Source: Trichobilharzia regenti (taxonomy: Eukaryota > Platyhelminthes > Trematoda > Strigeidida > Schistosomatidae). Taken from it: a stretch of 64,000 nt of DNA. Each line of letters opens with the position of its first letter. Positions within the stretch are counted from its first letter, which is position 1. The notes below the pieces were generated by a model. That model had not been told where the DNA came from, ran no database searches, and was given only the letters and a program-made list of their open reading frames with translations. The stretch is from the NCBI GenBank assembly GCA_944472135.2, contig OX235270.1, positions 81,539,168-81,603,167 on the forward strand, in the 5' to 3' direction. The position numbers and the translations under genes are program-made. Positions 32,190 through 44,500 of the stretch are shown here, in pieces.

Positions 32190-32870
32190 CTCATAAACAT
32201 TATGCCTGCATGTGGCATACATTTAGGGCCAACACGCTGCGATGAATCAGTCCGAGATACTTAAAGTCAGACTTCATTTCCATATCACTATTATCAATTT
32301 TGCAACGGTCATAGGAATTAACACCTTCAACTAACTTTCGTTTACATCGGAAACTGAAAATAACAGTCTGACATTTCGAAGGATTTAGTTTAAGAGCATT
32401 TTCCCACTCCTAATAGAGAGCTGTTCATCTTAGTACAGTGTAGCTGGCAGTTAACAGACATTGAAGTAGTTAGATCGTCCGCGTGTTTGAAAAAGTTCTT
32501 TTCGTATGCATTCGTACAATAAGTTCATCAAACAAAAATACAATTGGTAATGGACGACTTCCCCCTGACCTACAGTGTACTGCTTTCTCCCTGATAAATA
32601 AGAATGAAGCCATCTAACAATCCAATACTCAGTTTGAGTTTCAGCAAGCTTATCTAACAGAATATCTCTAGGTAGTGAGTCGAAAGCAGATGTGTACTCT
32701 AGGAAGGTGCAGCGAATTTAGCCCCATTGTCTATACTGGAGAAAATGTTGTGAAGCAAGACTGCAGCTGCATCTAAAGTACGTCTACTGTGTTTATAGGA
32801 GAACTGTTTGGGATCGTTAAAGGCTCTGAGTGAGGGTTAAAGATTAAGTAAGAGTAACTTTCCCTTAGTT
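32190..32870 (-). mobile_element. Decayed CR1-like LINE RT fragment
   Basis: On the minus strand: FNDPKQFSYKHSRRTLDAAA, LLHNIFSSIDNGAKFAAPS, a frameshift, EYTSAFDSLPRDILLDKLAE and WLHSYLSGRKQYTV. This aligns segment by segment with the better LINE at 35583-37007 (YKHSRSTLDAAV, LDYTSAFDSVPR, LQSYFSERKQYTV). The YADD region is missing or degraded. Stops and frameshifts throughout. Confidence 0.8.
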
Positions 32871-35464
32871 CGTATATACCTCATTTGATTTGAAACAAAG
32901 GAAGCAGGTCTTATTAACGCTTGTAACACTAGAAAGTTTGGCATTTATGGGAGAATTTATGAAAGACTTGTTTAGTTTACACACACCAAATGAATAGGGA
33001 ATACTGGAGGTAATTAGATGCATACAGGCGTAGGTTATTTAACATCTATAAAGTAGACATGCAAATACCGCAGTTTTTGATCACAGAAATGATGGATACT
33101 AGATAACATCCTATGATTCAACGGCATATTAAAATAAATAAAAATTGTTTCTTAGCTGATCGTCAAGTGAACAGTCTATTTGATGATGTCACTGCATATT
33201 AACGGATTAGTGAAGTAGATATCAAGCCTAAGTTACTACATTTACTTGTACTACATACTTGGCGTTTAACAGTAAACAGACTTTCAACTGGTTAGATAAG
33301 GCGACTTTAGAGTATCCAACAGTACAGAATTATTATTCAACTTGCTAAATCCCACTTAGCTTTTACAATGTGCTATTGTGTAGAAACAGACACGAAATCC
33401 TACTAATGACTAAAGTAACATTCTCATAATACTACAGTGAATTTCCATCCCACTAACTAAGCTTAGCGTTTATTATTCCTAATTCACTTATTACAAAAGC
33501 ACATTGTATAGCGAGGAATTGAAGAAGTCTACAGGAAGAAGTAATCAAGAGTATATTAAACATTTGATTAATTTACAAAAGAAAATTCTGATGAAGGGTA
33601 ATAAAGTTAGTTTGACCGAATGATGTTTCCGCTGATTTCATATTCGACAACCTCCGTATACCTGGAAAAAATAAAGTACATGTTAGAACTAGCATAACAT
33701 GAAGTTAACAAGAGATAATTCTACATATTAGCATACAATATGAATACAATCATTCTGTTAAAACTAAGTATTATCTCAGGGAGATAAATGTATTTGTAGT
33801 CTACAGCTGATATTTATGTTGACGCCGTATACATAAATATACATCATATGTTTTCCTGCATTTGAGGACTATATGCAAATTTCAAGGCAATCTCCGAAAC
33901 ATTCATACTATTGAGGCGTCATTCTCTCATCAAGCTTACTTGCAGATCAACTTCACACTAAACACTTTTACATGAAATGAAGTATTGCAAGTGTATAACT
34001 TAGAAGTTAATCCACAATCTCAGTAATGTCTAGTCCACAAGGTTTTGTGAATCCTACAGAAATCACATTTTCACATTTAGGAGACTATAGGCATCAAATA
34101 TAAGCTGAACATGCCTCAACTCTAGACAGCTATGCACAGTGCTAACAACATAGTGAAACACTTCAACTATTGTAAAGTACACAGACCTGTTGTGTTGATG
34201 AGGATAATAATGTCATATAATGCAAACTAGAAAATTCAATCGTCATAGAGCATCTGTACTGCTTTGTCTAAATGGAAATCTCAGGAGAAATTCATCTCCA
34301 CTATTGGTGATCAAAAATATTGTAGCATTAAGTATACAGTCAGTGGAAATTGTAAAAGAGAATAAATTCATATTAATGATAATAAAGCTGAATAGATTCA
34401 GTTCTAGTAACCACCTTCGTTTGTTATCCTATCAGTCAGCTTAGTACACAATGGCACAATATTATTATAGTTGAGATATTTTTGTACATTTAATTAACAT
34501 AACCCATAGCACACTGCACCAACCAGTGCCAATATATATGAAATCCATTTAGAGATAACCTTTCAACTTACCATAATTCCTGTCCAACCACAGATAAAGT
34601 GAAAAGCACATCTAAATGACAACTTAGGTTCCCACCAACGATTCTGATAACATTTGCAGGTGATTTCCAAGTATTGAGAGAATTATTTTGTCAAAAAAGA
34701 CTGTTCTTCACACGAAAATAGGCTGTACTGATATCCTGAGACATGAAGTCTTCATTGAATGATACTATGCCGAAAGATGCAGCTTCTACATGGAGTAAAT
34801 GAGTGGTGTAAATGGCATTACCCTCTAACTATCCTATCTCCCTCATTACACCGACATTTTGATACATTCCATCTGAAACACTAATCATTGCAACCAATAT
34901 GCTAAAAGTGTGTCGCAGTCAGATCACATGAGGCGGACACCAACATAACCAGCCAAAAAGTGGGAATTTCCCTCAATCTAGATAACATATAATACAATTT
35001 TATTAAAAATTATTGGCAAAAAAAATTCCAAACGTAACTTCTAGAGTACGTGACGAATAAGTCCAGCCAATAGACATTTGAGAATAAAAAACCTCAGTAT
35101 TTTGAGTCATATACTGTACTGAAGGTTCTATGCCAGGACATTTAGAAAGAACAAGGCTCTTTTAGGAACTTCGATAAGGTTTACTATAAGTCTGGTAAGT
35201 ATCCGAAATCAGCTAGCTAATCACTGTGCAGAAAATTGATAAAGTGGGAAGTTTCTTATGACAGGAATCTTTGAGGAAACACTATTAAGTTATTAGGTAG
35301 ACTTTATTTTGTAAAGCCTTGCTGTGTATCTCTTGAAGCGATTAGCAGTCACCGGCAACATAAATTACTAAACACACTTTCGTAGTTGTAAATTAATACC
35401 GTCCTCACAGGCAGTAAAAGCACTTGTTCACTGAAGTCACTATCGTTTTGTAGTCACGTATATG
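32871..35464. other. Intergenic, nothing recognised
   Basis: AT-rich, only short ORFs (34220-34444). No domain, RNA or repeat identified. Confidence 0.45.
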
Positions 35465-35569
35465 TATTGATAGGATTATGAGCAACATACTACATTCGAA
35501 ATGCCATCCAGCTATTAAAAATGTGTCAAATCCAGTTATATGTCTTGTCCTAATATTATAAATGGGAAT
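35465..35569 (+). mobile_element. Degenerate PLE tail (copy 5)
   Basis: GGATTATGAGCAACATAC... TTCGAAATGCCATCCAG matches the PLE tails at 555-600 and 29125-29180, with the stem and the GAAACGTC motif mutated. The LINE at 35570 is inserted just downstream. Confidence 0.55.
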
Positions 35570-37335
35570 ATTTAAAGATTAGCCTACTCAGTCCCTCGGT
35601 CCTGATGGTGTTCCTGCTGTCATCCTTAAGAAGTGTGCCGACATCTTGTGTTCCCCGCTAACTGACATTTTCAACGAATCGTTTTTCAAAAGTATTATAC
35701 CTGAATCATGGAAAAACATCAAGATCGTTCCAGTGCCTAAATATACAAGTGGACCTAGTGTTAAGTTTAGACCTATTTCAATTACCTCACCTTTCTTGAA
35801 AGTTATGGAAAGACTTATTCTACTTAATCTTGATCCCTCTTTAAAGCCCTTCAACGACCCCGACCAGTTTGCTTATAAACATAGTAGGAGTACGTTAGAT
35901 GCCGCTGTTGTCCTCCACCATAGCATAGTCTCTAGTTTAGATAAAGGGGCTAAATACGTTCGCTGTGCCTTCCTTGATTACACATCTGCATTTGACTCTG
36001 TTCCCAGGTCTCTCTTGCTAAGTAAGCTTGCTGCAACACAGGCTGAAAGCTGGACAAATAAGTGGTTGCAGTCCTATTTTTCTGAAAGGAAGCAGTACAC
36101 CGTCTACAATGGAAAATCCTCCACTACCTCACTTACTTTAGCAGGCGTTCCTCAAGGCGCTGTTCTCTCTCCCTTTCTGTTTTCGTTTTTCTTACATGAC
36201 TTGCCTCATTCTGATGTAGCCACTTTTGTTAAGTATGCCGACGACCTCTCGGTTTCTATGCCTGTCAACTCTCAGTCAGATTGTTCCAAATTAAATAGCT
36301 TTCTGTCGGAAATTAGTCAGTGGTCCTCTTCAAACGGACTTAAGCAGAATCCGTCTAAATGTCAGGTAGTCAATTTCACTTTCAGACGTAAATGTGACCT
36401 ACAGCAACTAGTTAGCTCACATGGCCCCACTCTCATTGACGGCACAGAGGTTGAAAATACATCTAATGTGAAGTTCCTTGGGCTGAGTTTTTCCACCGAT
36501 CTTTCCTGGTCTTCCCACATCTTGCTAGTTACTAGAAAGATGTTTCGCTTAACGTTCTACATTAGGAAATTTAGGCAGTCTGGTATAAAGCAGTCTTTGC
36601 TTTCTCAGTTTGTAAATTCTTGTATTCTACCCATCCTCCTTTACTGCTCCCCATTAGTCTTTCCTGGACTACTTAAGAAAGACTTTGCTTCGCTGAGAAG
36701 GGCACTAAAAGCTGTTAGTAGGGCAAGTGGGATATCGTTAGACCAACTGGTGAACACTACTGTAGATAGACATATAATGTCATGTAAGAAACTAGCGAAT
36801 ACAATATTGTCGGACCCCGAGCATCCTCTCTATACGCATCTATCTCCTTGCATTTCATCTGGAAGAACTAGAAGCACATATAGGAGGCTATATGCTAGGA
36901 CTACCAAATACAAAAACTCCACAATACCATATCTGGCACAGCTGTTATGTGATGAGAAATCTGTTAGGTATGACACGATAAACTTACTGCGGCACTCTAA
37001 AAAATAGTCCCATTAGTTTTTATTTTCCTTTCCTCGTTACTACTACACTGTTGTTCTCATCTACAACCACACATCAACTTTATATTTCAAATCCTGTGGT
37101 GCATTGTTTGGAATGAAATACTCTACGCTGTTTTTTTTCTTAATTTTTAATATTTATTTATTTTATTTATTTATAACTTATTTATTTTATTTTTATTTAT
37201 TTTTGATTTTTAAAAATCTTATATAATTTATGAGGTAATTAGATGCAATATACTGTAATGCACGCTGAAAATTCCATACCTGTACCACAAATACTGTTTG
37301 GAATAAAGCTGTTATTATTATTATTATTATTATTA
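35570..37335 (+). mobile_element. CR1-like LINE, 5'-truncated, with (TTA)n tail
   Basis: It begins inside the RT domain, carries the complete C-terminal ORF, a 3' UTR with an AT-rich section (37130-37205), and ends GAAAATTCCATACCTGTACC..., AAAGCTG and a (TTA)n array at 37310-37335. The open ORF suggests a young copy. The 3' terminal ~70 nt are shared with the tRNA-derived SINE family of the window. Confidence 0.85.
35583..37007 (+). CDS. LINE reverse transcriptase, 5'-truncated
   Basis: The frame opens at the truncation point with SLGPDGVPAVILKKC and is complete to the TAG at 37005-37007 (about 474 codons; the first ATG at 35646 would give 453). RT motifs: VKFRPISITSPFLKVMERL, motif A LDYTSAFDSVPR, motif B AGVPQGAVLSPFLFSFF, and catalytic motif C VKYADDLSV at about 36231-36250. 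The thumb (NVKFLGLSFSTDLSW) and a basic C-terminal region follow. It reverse-transcribes LINE RNA at the nicked target. The apurinic endonuclease domain and ORF1 are missing through 5' truncation. CR1-superfamily placement is by motif resemblance. Confidence 0.85.
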   Translation, partial: PTQSLGPDGVPAVILKKCADILCSPLTDIFNESFFKSIIPESWKNIKIVPVPKYTSGPSVKFRPISITSPFLKVMERLILLNLDPSLKPFNDPDQFAYKHSRSTLDAAVVLHHSIVSSLDKGAKYVRCAFLDYTSAFDSVPRSLLLSKLAATQAESWTNKWLQSYFSERKQYTVYNGKSSTTSLTLAGVPQGAVLSPFLFSFFLHDLPHSDVATFVKYADDLSVSMPVNSQSDCSKLNSFLSEISQWSSSNGLKQNPSKCQVVNFTFRRKCDLQQLVSSHGPTLIDGTEVENTSNVKFLGLSFSTDLSWSSHILLVTRKMFRLTFYIRKFRQSGIKQSLLSQFVNSCILPILLYCSPLVFPGLLKKDFASLRRALKAVSRASGISLDQLVNTTVDRHIMSCKKLANTILSDPEHPLYTHLSPCISSGRTRSTYRRLYARTTKYKNSTIPYLAQLLCDEKSVRYDTINLLRHSKK

Positions 37336-38527
37336 GAAATCACGTATGGATCCCAGTGCATTAAAGGCACTCAATGAGTACTTGAATTATAATGCCAGAC
37401 TCACAGAAGCGAAAACATGTTTAGATTACTTATGTGTCCTGTTCTAAAATTTAGTTATCTAATACCGATAAATCAATTACAGACGGTGAAAAAATAAACT
37501 TTTGAAGAGACGAGCTTGTAATCTCTGACTAGAATCCAAAACATAACAGGACTGTTCCAAATAGACTTCACGTAATTTGAAGAAAAACCGAGTGGTTGCA
37601 AACGGAATTATACTGATAACAGACTGCTGAAGAACTGCAAGATAATTGTACTAATAAAAATAGATCAGATAAACATGGTAAACACCCTCGAATATGAGGT
37701 CATCCAGCATCCACAAAATAAGAACATACGGTTTTAATACAAAATCACTTGCATTTAACAAATATGCAATGAACCACAAAGAGCCTAATTAACAAAAAAT
37801 GCAAAGCGGTTTAAAGGTGCAGTATTAAACACGGAATTACTCATTGCAAAATCTTGAAACAATGATGTTGTTGGAAGTTTTAACTGGCACTTTATCAGAA
37901 TAGTAGAGGTAGAAGTTAGCTCGTCAAGGCACGATGAAGCAAGCCTGTCGAATTCGTCCCTCTGCCGTATGATATTTTAAAAGAGCTTGATTGGCTCCAA
38001 AACATCACTGTGAGTTTCTAGTAAGTTTCGAATTTTTTCGGGTGACTACAATGTGAAGCTCTATTGTGTGAGAATTTCTGGACGTTAACTGCAAGTTTGA
38101 AAAGCATTTCGGTCCACAACATGAACCCCATTACCCTCAGTACATGTAAGTGTGTTCCCCAGAAATTTCAGGGGCGCACTTGCCAGACTGAACACCCACC
38201 AGTTACCAATTTTCCACCAGCAGCTTTTGATACAGACCTATTAATCAAGCTTTGCACTAAATATAACATCTTGATTTTGGTCAGTGGACTGAACAGTTAA
38301 CTACATTCAAAGTAAACTTCGTAACATTTTGAAAGCTGATTTCATCTTCAAAATTTGTGAAACATTATTTATTTATCATGAATTATTGACATATAACATG
38401 TTTTTATGATTGTTGTCATTATGTTACCTCAAAAGTTTAAAAGCATCAATTGAGAATTGTACGAATGTACAGATGATTCCCCTTTCTTTAAATCATGCGC
38501 TGAACTTTCAGGCGCGGCCATCAAGTT
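37336..38527. other. Intergenic, upstream of TAF4
   Basis: No clear feature. A 78-codon ORF at 38064-38300 with a possible acceptor (GTTCCCCAG before 38162) reads KFQGRTCQTEHPPVTNFPPA but has no recognisable domain. TAF4 promoter sequence would be near 38300-38520. An AG at 38508-38509 just before the ATG could serve spliced-leader trans-splicing. Confidence 0.35.
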
Positions 38528-41500
38528 ATGGGTGAACGGCCTGCAGGTTTGTGCATTATTGTGAATGGTGTGTTGTGGTGTATGCTTTGGTCTATATTTC
38601 TCGAGGCGCGTGTCCGTCTCAATTTTTTGTCCTTTTCTCGTATAACACATCGAGGTAGCCATCGGCCTAACATTTTTTTGTTTGTATACAGGTCACCAAC
38701 ACCAGGTCCCAGTACCCGTTCGGATACCGTTGTCCGCTATTCGTGCCCAGCCACGATCGCTTGGAAATATTGTTCCTGCAACCGTGAGTTATTTTTTGGA
38801 GCGGATATTTTTATACAATGTCGTATAGCTATGTAATATGTTGAGATGTTTATGGGTAACCATACACATGAGTCGAAATCGGGTATGTCACTCCTGGTTC
38901 CGTATATTGATAAATGCAGTTTAGTTATACTGCTGTGTCCATTACTTATTCAAGCTGAATTCGGCCATAGATGCCTAGTGGTTTCCCTCTATGTGAGTCT
39001 AAATTGTCGACCTTCGGTGAATAAATGAATGCCTTTATATATATTGTATACATGTATATACATACACATTTATAACAAGTTCATAAGTTCTACAATTCCC
39101 TAAATTTGTTTTATGTAGCTTGTGCAGTTATGCAGGCCTAGTCAGAACTACTTACTGAGTAAATCAGTATTACTGCAAACCTCAGTTGTATGTTGACACG
39201 TACCAGTTAGATGCCCTCATCGTCACTCCTACATTTGTAGCTATGTTAGTGGTATTCTCGTCACTCGAAAATATGAAAAATTGCCTACACCCATTACATT
39301 CAATCCTGTTTGGACAAGCCTAGCCTAGCGCAATGGACAGTTCAATAGATGTCATCTACCAAAGCCATTCAAGTTGCTACTAAATTCACGCAGTGTTCCC
39401 TTAAGTAATGTACTATCCTTTTCAATCTTGTTGCCTACATGCTGATTAAGATTCGAGTTCTTGTTTTGGCGTGCTTTAATTATGCTTGGTAAGACCGGAT
39501 GCATTAGTCAAATATTCACAATATTCTGATTACTGTCTGTTTCATCGTCTCAGCGAGACTGACCCTCACTTTGTTTAAGAGCTTGCAAAAGTATTCATTT
39601 GCCGCATATGGTCAAATAATTAGTTATGTTTTACTCTAAGAGTTTAAACCCTTAAGGGAAAACCCCAGATAACTCAGTTTTCTGTCCTAATGTTAAATTT
39701 CACCATTCCTTCCTTTAGAAATGTGCTTAAACCTAGTCGGCGTGTCCATTCAACGTATTGTTACTGATAGGACTCTTGTTTATGTTATGTTTCAGGCACC
39801 TGAATCATACTTCAAAATCTTATTGGCCAGTCTCGCAGTTCCTACATGGTTCAAAATCACCATACCTATATTCTATTCCTCATTGTTACGTAAATCCAAG
39901 TTGGAATTACGTCTCGTTACATAAATTACTTTTGTCTTCACGTGACTTCGTAGGCCTTTTTGTATTAATTTCTTTTTTTGTTTTTGTCACCCACTCTAAC
40001 GTACAGATGTGAAATGTAGAAACCTGGATTATTGCGGCGTAAAGTCAGCGGCTTCAAGGTCAATTTACTTTATTGTAACCCTTGGAGCGGTGTGTAGCAT
40101 GTAACAAATGTACTAGTGAAACTAAATTAACGGAGTACTCTGGATAAGAACTACACCTATCTCATTATCCATCACCTCTAAACTCCGCTGTTGTTTAGTA
40201 ACCGATAAGTAACGTGCTTATAATAGATATTGGAGTCAAATTTACTTATAGTTATCAAGTTGTGCATAGAAAACATTTGCGGATAGAACTTACGCAGTAC
40301 AAAATGGAGACGGTATTAACTGACTATAGATTAAGTCCGGATCACGAGTAAGTTGTACAGTGGTCAGATAAGACCCCTTTATGAAAACACTATATGCTTC
40401 CTACCTTATCTCATGGTGCAGGTTTATTGACAGGGTCCCTCATATCGTTGTGAACCAGTGTACTTCCTGGAAATAGTCTACTGATATAAATGTACGGAAG
40501 TTTTGCGCTTCGGTTGTTGACGTTGCGTGATCACACCTGGTGACATCTTCAGCACTAAATCTATATAGCAACTAGGCATATTTACTAGTCACATGAATGA
40601 TCAAGCTTTGTTCATTCTTTCGTTTGAACATGGAAATATTTTCTCTTCCTTAAAGTTAGTTTTTAATTTTATCTCAGGTCCCGTGACATGTAGAGAGGAA
40701 AAAGAAGACCAGGCAACAAGTGATATTTCCTCAGAACACTGGCTTATTCGGCTTAAGGTTCGTCTCGTTTATTTATATTAAGTCTACCTGCATCTGTCTT
40801 AAAAAAGGAGTAGCTGGCACGCGAGGTTGTGTGAGATAAAAGCCATCTCTTTTAGGTTAGATTGTATTGATGCATGTTAGCTCTCTTGTTGAGGTTTTCA
40901 AAGTTATCCAGTTGCTCAGAATTCCATCAGATATGTTTTAGAATCCAAACCAGTGGTAGTCTTAGTCTTGTGGTTTCTTTCACTATCAACCAACAGAGAA
41001 AGAAGTCCCTTTAGTGCATCAGTGGGGGTTCTTACTCGTTATTTGTTTTCCCATAATTACATCCTCCTTTATTTTGTGCCACACATCTTGGTGCCCGTTT
41101 CACATCAATTTTTTTATTAATTTAATGATTGGTTTTTAAAAAAGTTCCGCTTCATATTTTAAAACTGTCATTAATAAGTTTCATCACCCTCCACATGAGA
41201 CACTTATGCACAGAATTTTTGGATATTTCTTAAAGGTTCCTCGCCATTCCATGGTGAATCAGGTGTACTTGCTTCCAAAGTCTGGGGTCACCAGCAATGT
41301 ACTTCCAAATACGCCAAGTGTGATGCAAGTTCGGAGTCTGGCCGTTGGTCAAGCTGTGCTTCAACCAAATGGTATGCTTACTAGTGCCCCCGTTATGCCT
41401 CGTGAGTTTCGTAGTAAGTAAGCATATATTCTTATACAATGCATGTTTTCAATTCAAACTCACCTCACTTATTCACTCATCTAGGTAGTTTGGTTATTGG

Positions 41501-44500
41501 TTATTATGATGAGATATACCACGTGTTATCATTTATGTGTTGCTACAGTTCTGCGAAACTTAACGTCCTAGGCATCTCATTTAAAAAACCGGTACATTAT
41601 GTACCATATGTTGACCATATCTTAAGTTGATGACCACCACTGCATATATGCGTCTTACTGACAGGTTTCAGCGTAGGACTTTGCACAAATGTGCAGCACT
41701 TCGAGTTGCCACTCTCCATGTAGTACACAAAGCAAGCGAAATGAGTAAAGAGAGATTCAAAACAGAAATAAACATATGAGGCAAAAGGAAATAGTAATAT
41801 GGAGGAACAATATAGTTTTATTGAATATTATAAATCACAAGGAATGGGTGCATCTACGTCATGAGAACGATTTCGAGCGTGTGCGTCGGTGGCACAGTGG
41901 TTGTGACTCTCACCGATCACGCACATGGTCCGGGGTTCGATCCCCTGCCGATGCACACCTGATATCTATGGTCGGTCTGCAAAATTTGGGCTACCGATAT
42001 CCATGCTGAAAATTCCATACCAAAAATACGGTGTGGAATCAAGCTGTAATAAAAAAATTCGATGGTTGTCCTCATCCACTGGTTTTCACCATTCCGAGGA
42101 ACCCAACTTGGAAGTCTAATCCTCATGACGTGGCTGGCTTAAACTAACTGTTGTAGATTTCATTGACTGATGAGGCCATGTTTTGGTTTGACCACCACTA
42201 GCCCTTTTTCAACCTGATCTTTCCTATGTCATCTCATCGCCTGTCGAGGAAGGCGATGGCTAGGTATGCATAACACATGTCCTAACCACCTTATTGGATG
42301 CAGCTGCTTGACGGCCTCGTCAATTGATTTCCCCTTCTTACCTAGCAGTCGACCGCTACCTCACCTCAATACTTCTCACCCTATTATACTACCTAACACG
42401 TCATCCACTTTCAATGGCCATGTCTCACAATCGTAAAGGTGGACGGAGAGAACTGGTGAGCAGTACACCCGCTCTTTGGTCGATAGGTGAATATCACGTC
42501 TACACCAGAGATGGCACATGCCAAGCGAGCCTTCTGCATCGGTGCTGAGATTTCGTCAACGATCAACTCCTCTGGCACTGGCTGACGCAACTCCCCAAAT
42601 AAGTGAAGTGGTCAACACGCCCCATCACTTCACTTCTGCTTATCTTTAAACTAGGAGTGAGTCGATGTCGTCCAGTCCTATAGCATCATCTTACACTGGG
42701 CGGCAGGAACGAATCACGTGCCAAACATTCGACGACTGCTCCTCCTCAAGGTGTTCAGAAGACAGCATATTGTGAGCGTCCTCACCTAGAAGGACTGTAT
42801 CATCGACATATTCTAAGTCAAGAAGATTACTCGCTGGTAACAAGTCAACTTCTGAGTCACTGAAGTCAATTAGGGTTAAGTCCATTATTACATCTAAGAC
42901 GAAATTAAACAGAAATGTGGACAGTGAGCATCCTTGAGGGACACCATTGGTTGTCACCACTTCAGAGGATAACTCTGTATGAATTCGAGTAGAATGCCTT
43001 GACCATTGCAATGCATTTTCTCTGCATTCAGGGAGGTGTTGGATGCTCAGTAGGTTGACTGTGGGTGTATGCCAGCTAAATTACTCCTTAAAGTGTTTTT
43101 TTTCAACATTCCAATTATGGTGCAAGAGATTGTTTCACTCATCATTCCCCTTTTGCCACCTGTTTCCTTGGTTGTCTGGTGTTACCTATTGCTGACGCCT
43201 TTTCCATCTCTTTCGCTTTTGTCGTTCACCACTGTTCATGGTCGTTATGAAGCTTTGTGGTTAGTTTGCGTTCGGAGCTCTCCGGGATTAGTCTTCTTGA
43301 ATGAATCAGTTCAGATGTGGTAGTAGAAATCTACTGGCTCTTACTAACTTTTGGTTTCAGGTTATTAATAGCCTTTACAGCTAAACTGTATGTTGTGCCA
43401 GACCTCTTCAGGAACACGTTAACATATTCCTTTAAATAGGGACTCAGTGTCCTGATCAAGTTGGGGGGGAGGTAACTGCCTCGCTGCCAACAATTTTTTT
43501 GTGTCCGTTTAATCATAAGCAGGCATAAACTTCTGGGGACCTAGGACGTGATAAGAGTCTACGCACGTGTTTAAGAAAGAGCGGGATTCTTTTACTGATC
43601 TTTGCCAACGATAGCCTATCTATGTGGTCTGTTTAAGTCTAATGCTGATTTGGTGATTGATTGGAGAGATAGATAATTGGCATGCTAGTCATCTGAGGGA
43701 AATACCTTTTTGCTATTACATCCCTGTTCCCCCTCAGTATGACTCTGCTCATGGGCCCCCAACATAGTGTATAAAACTCGTACACTACTCCGGTAACTGC
43801 TTTTAGTCTAATGGCTATCCTAACAATCTTCGTGGCATGGTAGGACCTTCATGAACATTAGTTTCAGCCAGTGTGTCTTGTTGGGTTACTACGATATGGA
43901 AGTCCGACCACTACTTCAAGATAGCAACTATGTGTCACAGCATGTGTGTGTGGCTCTCAAGGACGTAGAAAATATACATTTTATATGCAGTTGCGCCTAT
44001 TAGGTTAGCCAGATATTAGTTTGATGTTAGAATCAGAATAAATTTAATTGTTAGGCTAAATCTTGACTCTGATGTGTGGAAAAACTATTAGTAAGTTTCA
44101 GCTGTATTCATAGCCTAGCGTCTACCTTGTTGAGCCACATCTATGCCCTAAGGATTACTGAAAAACGAAATATTAAATATTCGTAATCATAGTTCCTTAA
44201 CAGATACACTGTTCAGGTCTCGTTCGACAAAGTTGTTAACTTTATTAACAAATAAACCAGTCAAATCGGTTTTTACCTTTTTATTGTAATGCCGTTCCTT
44301 CAAGCAACCTAGTTACTGTTTCGACGTACAATAATGTATCAACTATTAGTTTTTGGACATGACAATAAAATTAATGCCATAAGCAGTAGTTCGCGTGTTT
44401 GTTGTCAAACTGAACATACCGTGATTGACAGCGCTGTGATTGATTATATCCCTAAAAATGATATATTAAACAACTAAGCCGATAAGTCCTGCGCGTTGTT

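Noticed and set aside
40679..40758. Extra TAF4 exon within intron 2
   Set aside because: Good acceptor, but it needs one base from the preceding exon while TAF4 exon 2 ends in phase 0. The donor is weak.
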